Shown here: positions 36,771 to 46,860 of the stretch, in pieces
How positions within the stretch are numbered: position 1 is the first letter of the stretch
Layout of the letters: each line of letters opens with the position of its first letter
Assembly (NCBI RefSeq): GCF_000003815.2
Contig: NC_049991.1
Span: 11,690,917 to 11,754,916, forward strand
Source of the DNA: Branchiostoma floridae
Taxonomy: Eukaryota; Chordata; Leptocardii; Amphioxiformes; Branchiostomatidae
Direction of reading: 5' to 3'
Length of the DNA stretch: 64,000 nt
Notes under the pieces: generated by a model
What the model saw: the letters and a program-made list of their open reading frames with translations, nothing else
Database searches by the model: none
Told to the model about the DNA's origin: nothing
Made by a program: the position numbers and the translations under genes

Positions 36771-38081
36771 TGATCAAACAGGATCTAAATGCAGTTATAT
36801 ATTTTAAGGTGGTGGTACCATAATGACGATCAAGCAAAAAAAATCCAAAGCAAGTCACTCTATGAGGTTTTTAATCCTTCAATCCATATTTTTACTCAAG
36901 AAAGAAAAGTGTACTTTTAGTAAAGTCCTAAGATCACTACCTCCAATACTACAGCAAAACAGTATGTTTTAAGAATTACTTTGATAGCTTCATCAATGTC
37001 TTTTTATGTGCATGTAGCTTTCGGACTTCCATATTGTTTTAAATAAGGAAAGAGCAGGTTATGATCCAGCTATGACAGCAAGCAAGCAAGCAACTAGCAA
37101 GCTTTACAAACATGGACCAAATTCCTCTGTGTGCCTATTACTGTTTGAAATGAAATGAAACTGCTATAATCAAGGTTGAAAAAAAACCTACCTTGCTATG
37201 ATGATTTCCCTGAACTCCAGGCATCATCATCTCCACAAGATGTGAAAAATTGGAATTTAATACATTGAGAGGTAGAGAGAAAGTCTAAAAGTGTAGAAAA
37301 GATTTTTAAAAGACTCTGAGATAGTTACAAGGTGAATAATTATGGTAATTGTAATGTATTGTGCTCAGTACTGCTTTATCTTTTACAATGACATTACGTC
37401 AGTATGAATTTTGATTTTTGGGATAGGCACAAAATGAATGCAAATTATGGTCACATTTCAGTTGAACGATATCAGTTAACAAAGATTGTAAGACTTTTCA
37501 GAGCATACAAAATTACCAATGTACGTTCCAAGGTGTAAGCACATGTATACTTCTTTGAAGTTGTTGCATTACTTCACCTGTAGTATTGTTTTAGCTTGTC
37601 TGTGTGTATCTACACTATGTTTTGCCAGTGGGTGCTCACCTCAGAGGGGATGATGTCTATCAATATAAAGCTCATACTATTGGATACCATTTATTTTTTG
37701 TCAGATGAGAATGATTTTCATTGGAGTATTTTTGTAGTACATGTACATGACTATGATTGAAAACTTGCACATAAAAGTTCTGAAGATTGCTGAAAATTTT
37801 GAATGACAGCAACCTGAAGCCCGTATATGCTTTATATTAGTTGTATGATGTACATGTAACTAACTTGCATTATGTTAGCACTGCTATAAAAAGAATTTGA
37901 TCTATGCAAACTGGTTGTTTTTAAATGTTAACATGCAATGTTTATTGTGCCTGTAAGGACTGTCTGTATTTCAGATCACATTGCTGCTATGACTTTCAAA
38001 AATACAAATCTTGTGTATATTACTAGTCTTCTGTGGTGATTTTATATTTTTATTTTCTGATCTTGTGTTCCTAATTTCTGT

Positions 38082-38087
38082 AATAAA
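38082..38087 (+). terminator. Distal polyadenylation signal of GGH1
   Basis: An AATAAA about 1.3 kb after the GGH1 exon 9b stop lies immediately before the duplicated promoter block of GGH2. Position makes it a natural gene boundary. Confidence 0.5.
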
Positions 38088-38152
38088 GATAGGTGAATCA
38101 GGCACAAGAAATAATGTCCAATTTCGTTATGCAAATTGGGCAGCCCAATGAT

Positions 38153-38177
38153 AGGTCATGACAGGTCACACAGGTCA
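38153..38177 (+). promoter_or_regulatory. Triple AGGTCA cluster upstream of GGH2
   Basis: AGGTCA half-sites start at 38153, 38163 and 38172 with the same 4- and 3-bp spacing as at GGH1. The surrounding duplicated block differs at several positions, but all three half-sites are unchanged. The block is absent directly upstream of GGH3. Confidence 0.6.
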
Positions 38178-38259
38178 ATGCAGACAACTGGTCACATGGT
38201 CACACGATCGGAGAAAAACATAGTCTTGTTTAGTGTATTTCCATCTGTACTAAACTAGT

Positions 38260-41200
38260 ATGATGGCGAATCTTGCCGTGTTGAACCTTGTGATCGTCGC
38301 TGTTGGTATAGCACAAGGCTTGTCAGTTCGGGACTTCCCTGAAGTGAATGACAGGCCGATCATCGGTGAGTATAAAACATGGCTATAACTTTATAAGTAT
38401 AACCTGTTTATCAACTTTTGCCTCATTACATTATATATTTTTGCACTGTCATTGTGCCAGTTAGTGGCGACATTTGGCAACAGGAACTCCCAAACAGATT
38501 ATGAGTGGGGCGGGAAAATAAAAAGCTGGGAATAGCTCTGCCTCACATGCAATGCTCTCTTTTCTCACATTCCTTTGATCTTCCTATGACAGGTGTAATT
38601 GCACAGGCTTCAGGAGGAGCCATAGCAAAGTTCGGGAAAACCTACATCCCTGCCTCCTACATCAAGTACTTGGAGAGTGCAGGTGCTCGTGTGGTGCCAA
38701 TCAGGTCAGGATCTTTAAAAAAGGGCTGTCAAAATTATCTGGAAATCATCATTAAGTTCTATTGAAAATCATATACTATCAAATGTTAAATGTATTGCAG
38801 CATGATCATATTTGTGACAGTGTTGATTTTCATTGTGTACAGATGTTGGCATTTTACTTTACTATTAAAAGTAAAGTAAAATGCCAACATTTGTACACGA
38901 GTCCCTCATAGACATATTCTTTATGTTGACACCATTTTCTGTCCCCAGGGTTAACTTGACTACAGCTGAATACACCAAGCTCTTCAACTCCTTAAATGGG
39001 TATGTAAGTTGTGAAAGTGTGTAGTTTATAAAGCAGTATCAAGAGGATACTGGGATCCTTATCAACATTACGATTTTGCCTTCCTAATTCTGCTTGGAGA
39101 TTAGGGTATCCCACTATAGCAGGTGTGTTTTATCAATGAGCTTTTGTCTTGGTTGTATCAAGGACATTATATAATGTCCTTGGTATATATTTAAGGACAT
39201 TATATAACCTCCTTAGTTGTATTGTCTGCAAGCAGTGACACAGCATTTCTTCCTGTTGTTCAGGGTCCTGTACCCAGGGGGCAGTGTTAACCTGTTCACT
39301 TCTGGCTATGCCAAGTCAGCCAAGATATTTTATGATCTTGCTATCAAGGTAAGTTTCATACTGTAAGCAAATTAAGCACTTCTGTATCATGATTTTCATC
39401 ACTGTTACCACAGATTGATTAGTAATTCCCTATTTTTCTCATTTAGTAATTTGTTAACAAAGATAGGCATTGATGGGGCAACTAGGTGTGAATTTCCTCC
39501 TACAATGCCCGGAAACAAGAACTGAGTGCAATAGAACTGATATGCCATCACATAAAATAGCCAGACTTGTAGAGCCTTCTATCAAAAGAGGCTATGCTTC
39601 ACAGTTTTATGTCTTTTGTCAGGATGAGGATTCAATGGAGTCTTCTTGGTGCCTATCCTAAGGTTTACCAGAATCACTGACACATTTGAACCCCTCAGGC
39701 TTTTGATGAAGGGGACTACTTCCCTGTGTGGGGGACCTGTATGGGGTTTCAGCAGCTGACAGCCCTGACCAGTGACAGGAATGTGCTGACCACTTGTAAA
39801 GGAACAGAAAACAAATCTTACAAACTGAACTTCTCAAAAGGTAAGGTTCCAGAGTGGCCACGATTGGGTAACGGTATATGGATGAGTGAAAGCTCTGATT
39901 CTCGAGCTTTGAAATGCATCTTGGATAGAAGCAGTTTTCGTCAGGTGTGTACTTTGTATGAATGCCACCAATAATTAATTTTTCCTAACCTGCTCAGGTT
40001 CTAACACAGCTTACAATGTGGTTATGATAAAAGGCACAAAATTAGATCCTATAGAATTATTGCATTTTTTTATTTACAAATTAGTACATGTAGCAGTAGT
40101 AATAGTAAATCATTTCTTCCCCATAGATTACATGTCCAGCAGGATGTTTGGTAAGGTTCCTGTGGACATCCTGACAGACTTGGCAACTTTACCTCTCACA
40201 CCAAACTTCCACAAGTACTGCCTCACACCTCAGGTAACATGAGTTCTGCCTCGCATTTCAAGTAACATGAGCATTACCTCACACCTCAGGTAACATGAGT
40301 ACTGCCTCACACCTCAGGTAACATGAGTATAGCCTCACACCTCAGGTAACATGAGTATAGCCTCACACCTCAGGTAACATGAGTACAGCCTCACACCTCA
40401 GGTAACATGAGTACTGTCTCACACCTCAGGTAACATGAGTACTGCCTCACACCTCAGGTAACATGAGTACTGCCTCACACCTCAGGTAACATGAGTACTA
40501 CCTCAGACTGCAGGTAACATGAGTACTGCCTCACACCTCAGGTAACACGAGTACTACTTACACTTTAGGTAATGAGATAGTGGAAAGTTAATAAAACACC
40601 ATATTAAATGTGACAAGAATACTTACAGGTAGCAAGGTAAACTAGACAATCCTAGATTTGTGATGACTGCTTAGAGGACTAATGTTACAGTACCAAATAA
40701 TCTATGTTGTTCAAATGTCTTCATTTGATTTTTTGTTATTCTTGAATTCATGACATTTGCTTCATTGTGTGGTTGTCAGTCATGAAGATTTTCATTTATT
40801 TCTTGAATATTTGTACCTTCCAGATTTTTACAGATGATGCAAAGTTGAAGAGCTTTTACAAGATTCTGTCCACAAATACTGATGATGATGGTATGGAGTT
40901 TGTGTCCAGCATGGAAGGTAAGTTCTAATAGGAACAACCCTAGCTTACATGATAGTATTCTTGCAACTTGGGAATATGAATTGTGGTTTATGCATTAAGA
41001 TTTCAATTGTACATGTATGACATCTACAATCTTTCGATTTAATGTTTCCATAGTTGTGTTTGACTCATCGTGTTTGACATTTTAAATCATTCTACATTCC
41101 AAAGCCTTGGATCACTTTATCATTGGGTGGAACTGCTCAAGAAAAATACTACAGTTACAATATTTTATATCAGATGAACTTATTCTAATACATAAATATC

Positions 41201-42552
41201 AAGGCTGATGGTTGACCAGACCCAGACATTTATTAAACAAAGTTTATCCTCACTCTCAAGTCTCCTGCTATGGCAATATGTTTTTTGTCTCATGTTGCAG
41301 CCATCAAATATCCCGTCTATGGAGTCCAGTGGCATCCAGAGAAGAACAACTTTGAATTTGGCTCTATACTGAAGATCACACATTCAGATGCTGCAACCAG
41401 GGTGTCACAAGCAATGGCAAACTTCTTAGTTAGTGAAGGTGAGTAGTAAAGACCATTTGATATGTGTAAATGGCTGTCAGTTTAAGGCCATATGATATGT
41501 GGTCTACTTTCAAAAGTTCATCAGACTCCTTTCCTTAGTGTCAAAAGGTCAAGTAGCTAGGCTAGCGGACACGAGCTCAACAGGCCATGGGTTCAGTTCC
41601 TGGCATTCCTGGATAGATGATGTGTCCTGACCTTGGGAAAGGTATTTTCCTTGACTTTTCTCACTCTGCCCAGGGTACCTGACTTCATTTTGGGATGTAA
41701 AACAAAACACAGTGGAAGGAGACAGGCTCTGCCTTCCTGTACCATGACCTATACACAGGCTATGGGACTACCTTAACCTTTACCTTAATGATATGTGGTC
41801 TACATAATATGTTTTACCCATAATACCAAGATCAAATGTACATGTATCTGCAATTCCTTTGGTTGTCTATGATTGACTATGAAGTTGCTTTAATAACATG
41901 TACCTTTTAGTTGACACAGTATGGTTGCAATGCTCTGTGCTGCACTGCATGTTTGCTCTACTCTGTACAGCTCTGCATGACATCATCAGCTGACTTCCGA
42001 CCATCCTTGACTTGAGGGTTTGCCCCTCCTCATCAGTGCTATCCCTGTATGGCAGGTTGGAGCGGCAACAGTGGCCAACCGTTACCCATCTTGCTTGTCT
42101 TCCATGCGCTTTCCCTGCATCCCTGCCATACCCAATGGAACACTGCCTTAGCCACTTGTACAAGGTTCTTAAAAACTACCTTTCTCTTCTCAATCAGTTC
42201 TTTTGTTAATAGTCCCCAGTGCTCCAAGAGCCCTCCACACTGTTTGGCTCACGCTCAAGTACTTTCATTTGGAAGCCGCGGCCCTTCCAATCGTGCCATA
42301 GGTCATGGTATTTCTCTGCTTTCTTCTAATTTGTTTCCTTCTAGAGCATGGTGAGCTCTATTATTAATAAGGTGTGCTAAAGGAAAGAATAACCATTCCA
42401 ATGTCCCTGCTTTACCGCATGGTGCTGCAGCGAGGAAAAGCACACACAAATTCCCCACTTTGGCAGAGGAGGTGGCTGCTCTAATCTACAACTATGCACC
42501 TGTCTACACTGGGAATGTCACCATCAGTGATCAGACATACTTCATTGACTGA
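38260..42552 (+). CDS. GGH: Gamma-glutamyl hydrolase, copy 2 (isoform ending in exon 9a)
   Basis: Intact paralog of GGH1. Exons: 38260-38365, 38593-38704, 38949-38999, 39264-39348, 39699-39840, 40127-40233, 40824-40917, 41301-41438 and 42431-42552. Every exon length equals its GGH1 counterpart, giving 318 aa. The signal peptide is [16 protein letters not shown]. The catalytic Cys is in [11 protein letters not shown], and His/Glu are in [10 protein letters not shown]. Differences from GGH1 include YPGGSVNLF and a DDDG linker before MEF. The alternative exon 43604-43731 replaces 9a. The same promoter block as GGH1 lies upstream. No disruption is seen, so it should encode an active enzyme. Confidence 0.95.
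38835..38897. repeat. Snap-back palindrome in GGH2 intron 2
   Basis: Arms of about 27 bp, 'atgttggcattttactttac' and its exact complement, surround an 8-bp loop. GGH1 and GGH3 have only one arm at this point, so the palindrome arose in GGH2 by local inverted duplication. Confidence 0.9.
40216..40573 (+). repeat. Minisatellite of about 13 x 28 bp containing the GGH2 exon 6 splice donor
   Basis: Same unit and register as at GGH1, with the true donor in unit 1 (exon end 40233). Unit sequences and order differ from GGH1 (for example a run of 'tatagcc' variants), which shows expansion after duplication. Nearly every unit repeats CAG|GTAACATGAG. Confidence 0.95.
41540..41795 (+). mobile_element. 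tRNA-derived SINE in GGH2 intron 8
   Basis: Orthologous to the copy at about 35060. It preserves the best B-box-like stretch ('gggttcagttcctgg'), the 'cttgggaaagg' body and a tail with repeated 'aaccttt/acctt'. It is shared by all three GGH genes. Confidence 0.7.
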
Positions 42553-43150
42553 AGTAGGTACGCCATGCTGGCTGATGTGTGCGCTAGTCACTTCAGTACT
42601 AACAACTTCCTTATACCTCAAACCACATTTATTTCGTTTTGTTTCACATAACCAGTGCCTTTAGAAGTAACACACTTAGTTTTTGTACAGTAGGTACAAT
42701 ACAGGACAGGTAAGTTTAATCCACTCACACTGGGACGGACCCTTACCCTTTTTAAATAAGTGAGGTTTGGCTCTCCTGATGGGACTTTGTAATGCCATTT
42801 GAGGAGTCGATTGAGGACATAATGTTAGGTGTTAAGTACCTTTCCAAAGGGCAGAAAATCAGCTAGGGATTCAAACTATGGAAATCGTGCACACTTGATG
42901 CATTATCATATACATATAGTTTGTGTTCTTTGTTTTCAATCAGCACTCTCCTATATAAGTACTCAAATATTGTAAGTTTTCAGGTGCAGCCAACTACACA
43001 CCAGTACATGCACATTCAGATGCCTTTAGTATCAGGAAACTGCCATGTAGACAAAGTTAAAAAATGTTCTAATGTGCTTATACAGTTTCAAGCAACAGAC
43101 CTTGTACTAAGTTAAAGCTTTATGTTGTTCCATGAGAGAGATGTCATTCA

Positions 43151-43577
43151 TAGGGGTGGGTACCGTTATAGAAAATTCAGGTCCAGAGGATCAGGTCCAG
43201 GTCCGGACCTGAACCTGGACCTGCTTCATTATGTGAAAGCTTGTGAATGGACGATACTCAAAACAATGGTCCATTTTGCTACAAAGAAATCTGTTTTGTG
43301 CAGTATTCGACTCCCACTGGCGCTTTAAAAAATCCGACAAGGCTAACTACCTCTGTACGATTGACTGTAAAAGTTGGTAAAGATGACTATAGAGTCTACT
43401 CTGCTTTGACCTTGTTATTTTCCTAGACCAGTAACCCCGAAAACGTGCGAATGCCTGGCTATATAATCAGTTCAAATTCCAGTCAGTCCAACATCCGGTC
43501 CATGGAATTTTTTCAGGTCCGGTTTTTCTGGAACGGTCCAATGAGAAAAACCGGTTTTCTACTGGTACCCAGCCCTA
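43151..43577. mobile_element. 427-bp hAT-like MITE with 8-bp target duplication
   Basis: The element begins 'taggggtgggtacc' and ends with the complement of 'tagggctgggtacc'. Perfect 8-bp direct repeats GTCATTCA flank it (43143-43150 and 43578-43585). GGH1 has a single 'gtcattca' at the same place, proving an insertion. An 8-bp duplication with this terminal type indicates hAT. It lies between GGH2 exons 9a and 9b, ending about 27 bp before the 9b acceptor. Confidence 0.92.
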
Positions 43578-43603
43578 GTCATTCACATTGTGTTTTACTA
43601 CAG

Positions 43604-43731
43604 CCAGAAAAAGTCAGCACAAGTTTGCCAGCCCTGAGGAAGAGTGCTGTGCTCTGATCTACAACTACACACCTGTGTACACTGGGACAGCAGCTGCGTC
43701 ACACTTCGAGCAGTGCTACTTTTTTGATTAG
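43604..43731 (+). CDS. GGH: GGH2 alternative terminal exon 9b
   Basis: It encodes [24 protein letters not shown] and a terminal FEQCYFFD with stop. Same 128-nt length and phase as GGH1 9b. A Cys-Cys replaces Arg-Ser in the middle (EEECCAL). AATAAA begins 4 nt after the stop. An hAT-like MITE inserted just upstream leaves the acceptor intact. Confidence 0.87.
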
Positions 43732-45024
43732 GAAAATAAATGGTCAAACAGGATCTAAATGCAGTTATGTATTTTAAGGTGATGGTGTCATAATGATGAT
43801 CAAGCAAAAAAATCTAAAGCAAGTCACTGTATGAGGTTTTTAATCCTTCAATCCATATTTTTACTCATGAAAGAAAAGTGTACTTTTAGAAAGTCCTAAG
43901 ATCACTACCTCCAATACTACAGCAAAACAGTATGTTTTAAGAATTACTTTGATTGCTTCATCAATGTCTTGTTATGTACATGTAGCTTTCGGACTTCCAT
44001 ATTGTTTTTAACAAAGAAAGAGCAGGTTATGATCCAGCTATAATAGCAAGTGTGTACGTACTGTACGATGTACCATAATTAATGTAGCCCAGAGTGTTTT
44101 AACTTAAGTGCCATGAGCAAACAATAAGGAAGCTTTACAAACATGGACCAAATTCCGCTGTGTGCCTATTAATGTTTGAAATGAAACTGCTATGATCAAG
44201 GTTGAAAAAAAAAAAACTCTCTTTGCTATGATGATTTCCCTGAACTCTAGGCATCACCATCTCCATAAGATGTGAAAAACTTATATTATGTTTGATCTAT
44301 GCAAATTGGTCGTTTTTAAATAATGTTCACATGCAATCTTTATGGTGCCTGTAAAGACTATTTGTATTTCAGTTCATATTGCTGCTATGACTTTCAAAAA
44401 TATAAATCATGTGTATATTACTCGTCTTCTGGAGTGATTTTATTTTTCGAGTTTTACTTTCCTGATCTTTGTGTTCTTCATTTCTGTAAATGTGTGTAAT
44501 GCTAATGCCACTGCCAGCTAGTGTGAGGATCCCGGGGTAGAATTAGGATGGTACCCATGCTAATTATAATGTCACGTTTGTGAAGATTATACATCCAGGA
44601 ATATAATGAATAGATGAAAGTTGAATCTCTTCTTCTGGATAAATCAAATTTAATTCAGACGTTTCAAACGACATCCGTCGTTCTTCTTCAGTGAAATAAA
44701 AATAAAAGTTTACAACTCTGCGGAATAAGGAATACTTCTTACGTTCTAAATAAACAAAAAGGTAACGGCTAAGGTGTTCTAAAGTAAATATGGTAGGTAA
44801 CTACAGAGGTATTCTAAACAGTGTTCTAAATAAACAAAAAGGTAACTGACAAAGGTTCTGTGATACATTCTAGCAAAATAAGAAAGGCTAACAAGGGATA
44901 TAATGATAATAAGTGTCTATATATCAATAAAACCACCATTTATCGTCCATCTCTCAATCGGAAGGGGGGGCTGAGAACTGACCTTTCCAGTGCTTGGAAT
45001 GATGTTTTAAAGTAAATGATGGTG

Positions 45025-46860
45025 GTAATTAGCCTAGAATCCAGTCTTGTTAGCTGCTTTGTTCCGCTCCCGAAGGTCGCTACTCGCCAGTAGCGAGTAG
45101 CGACCTTCGGGTGCGGAACAAAGCTAACAAGACTGGAGTAGCGAGCTGACTGGAGTAACACATGTAGTTTACATGTGTCCATAACGTTACATCTACTACG
45201 GGTACTAAACCATCACGATGGTGAATCTTGCCGTGTTGAGCCTTGTGATCGTCGCTGTTGGTACAGCACAAGGCTTGTCAGTTCGGGACTTCCCTGAAGT
45301 GAATGACAGGCCAATCATTGGTGAGTGACATGGATAATTTCATATTTACAAACAGGAGGGTCAAGTTTATGATGGCGTTTATGACCCCCTCCCCCCAAAA
45401 AAAGTATGTTGGAGAGGAGCAAAATCAAGCTGAAACACTGGTGTATTTTTCATTTCAGAGAGTCCTGATTTCAAAATTTCGTCAGACCTCCCAAGGACGT
45501 TATATCTGATAGAATGTCCTTGGACCTCCTTTGTGACGGTTCGCCCCTTAGGGGCTAGACATGGTGAAAATAATGTTGCGGGAGCGTCCCTCTCAAAAAC
45601 CTTTAACTAATAGAAATTTTACTACTTGAGTTAGTTTACAAGCAGAATGACTGCCCTTCAAATGCAGAAAATGACATTTCAGAGGGTCAAGATTTCAACA
45701 TTTTCTCTGGACCTCCCTGCAACGGCCTGTGCCTCCGGCACTCATGACAACACAGTGAAAATAGGTGGGGGGTTGTCCTCGCCCACAAACGTCTCTTTCT
45801 TTAACATCAAACTTAACAGTCTGCCAGCAAAATTTTGAGAAATATAGGAAATGGCGTTTCAGATCTGCCAAGTGTGTACCCGGGAAGACATCTATAGATT
45901 TTCCTTTTTTCTCAGAAACATTTCAGTGGAATGCCCTGCCTGCCTCGGTGGTAATTAGCCTGGAATCCAGTCTTGTTAGCTGCTTTGTTCCACTCCCGAA
46001 GGTCGCTACTCGCTACTGGCAAGTAGCGACCTTCGGGAGCGGAATAAAGCTAACAAGACTGGAGTAGCAACCTGACTGGAGTAACACATGTAGTTTACAT
46101 GTGTCCATAACGTTACATCTACTACGGGTACTAAACCATCACGATGGTGAATCTTGCCGTGTTGAGCCTTGTGATCGTCGCTGTTGGTACAGCACAAGGC
46201 TTTTCAGTTCGGGACTTCCCTGAAGTGAATGACAGGCCAATCATTGGTGAGTGACATGGATAATTTCATTCAAATTTGATTGTTGTTTACAAACAGGAGG
46301 GTCAAGTTTATGATGGCGTTTATGACCCCCCCCCCCTCCAAAAAAAAGTATGTTGGAGAGGAGCAAAATCAAGCTGAAACACTGGTGTATTTTTCATTTC
46401 AGAGAGTCCTGATTTCAAAATTTCGTCAGACCTCCCAAGGACGTTATATCTGATAGAATGTCCTTGGACCTCCCTTGTGACGGTTCGCTCCTTAGGGGCT
46501 AGACATGGTGAAACTAATGTTGCAGGAGTGTCCCTCTCAAAAACCTTTAACTAATAGAAATTTTACTACTTGAATTAGTTTACAAGCAGAATAACTGCCC
46601 CTCAAATCAGAAAATGACATTTCAGAGGGTCAAGATTTCAACATTTTCTCTGGACCTTCCCTGCGAAGGCTTGTGCCTCCGGCACTCATGACAACCAAGG
46701 ACATGCTTGTGACAACACAGTGAAAATATGTGGGGGTGTGTTATCGCCCACAAACGTCTCTTTCTTTAACATTTAACTTAACAGTCTGCCAGCAAAATTT
46801 GGAGAAATATAGGAAATGGCGTTTCAGATCTGCAAACGGCGTACCCTGGAAGACATCTAA
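45025..46860 (+). repeat. About 926-bp tandem duplication of the GGH3 promoter and first exon
   Basis: The region around 45025-45945 is repeated from about 45951. Each unit contains a palindrome (arms about 42 bp, 45042-45135 and about 45968-46061), a short leader, a complete exon 1 with donor, and similar intron sequence. The second unit carries an extra block at about 46860-47050. The palindrome starts 'tagcct-gaatccag' like the 57436 element. Confidence 0.92.
45218..45320 (+). CDS. GGH: GGH3 alternative first exon, copy A
   Basis: It encodes the signal peptide MVNLAVLSLVIVAVG and [17 protein letters not shown], with the donor GTGAGT in the normal phase. It differs from copy B (46144-46246) by Leu versus Phe after the signal peptide. 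Either could splice to exon 2 at 48250. It gives the GGH3 gene two possible transcription starts. Confidence 0.8.
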
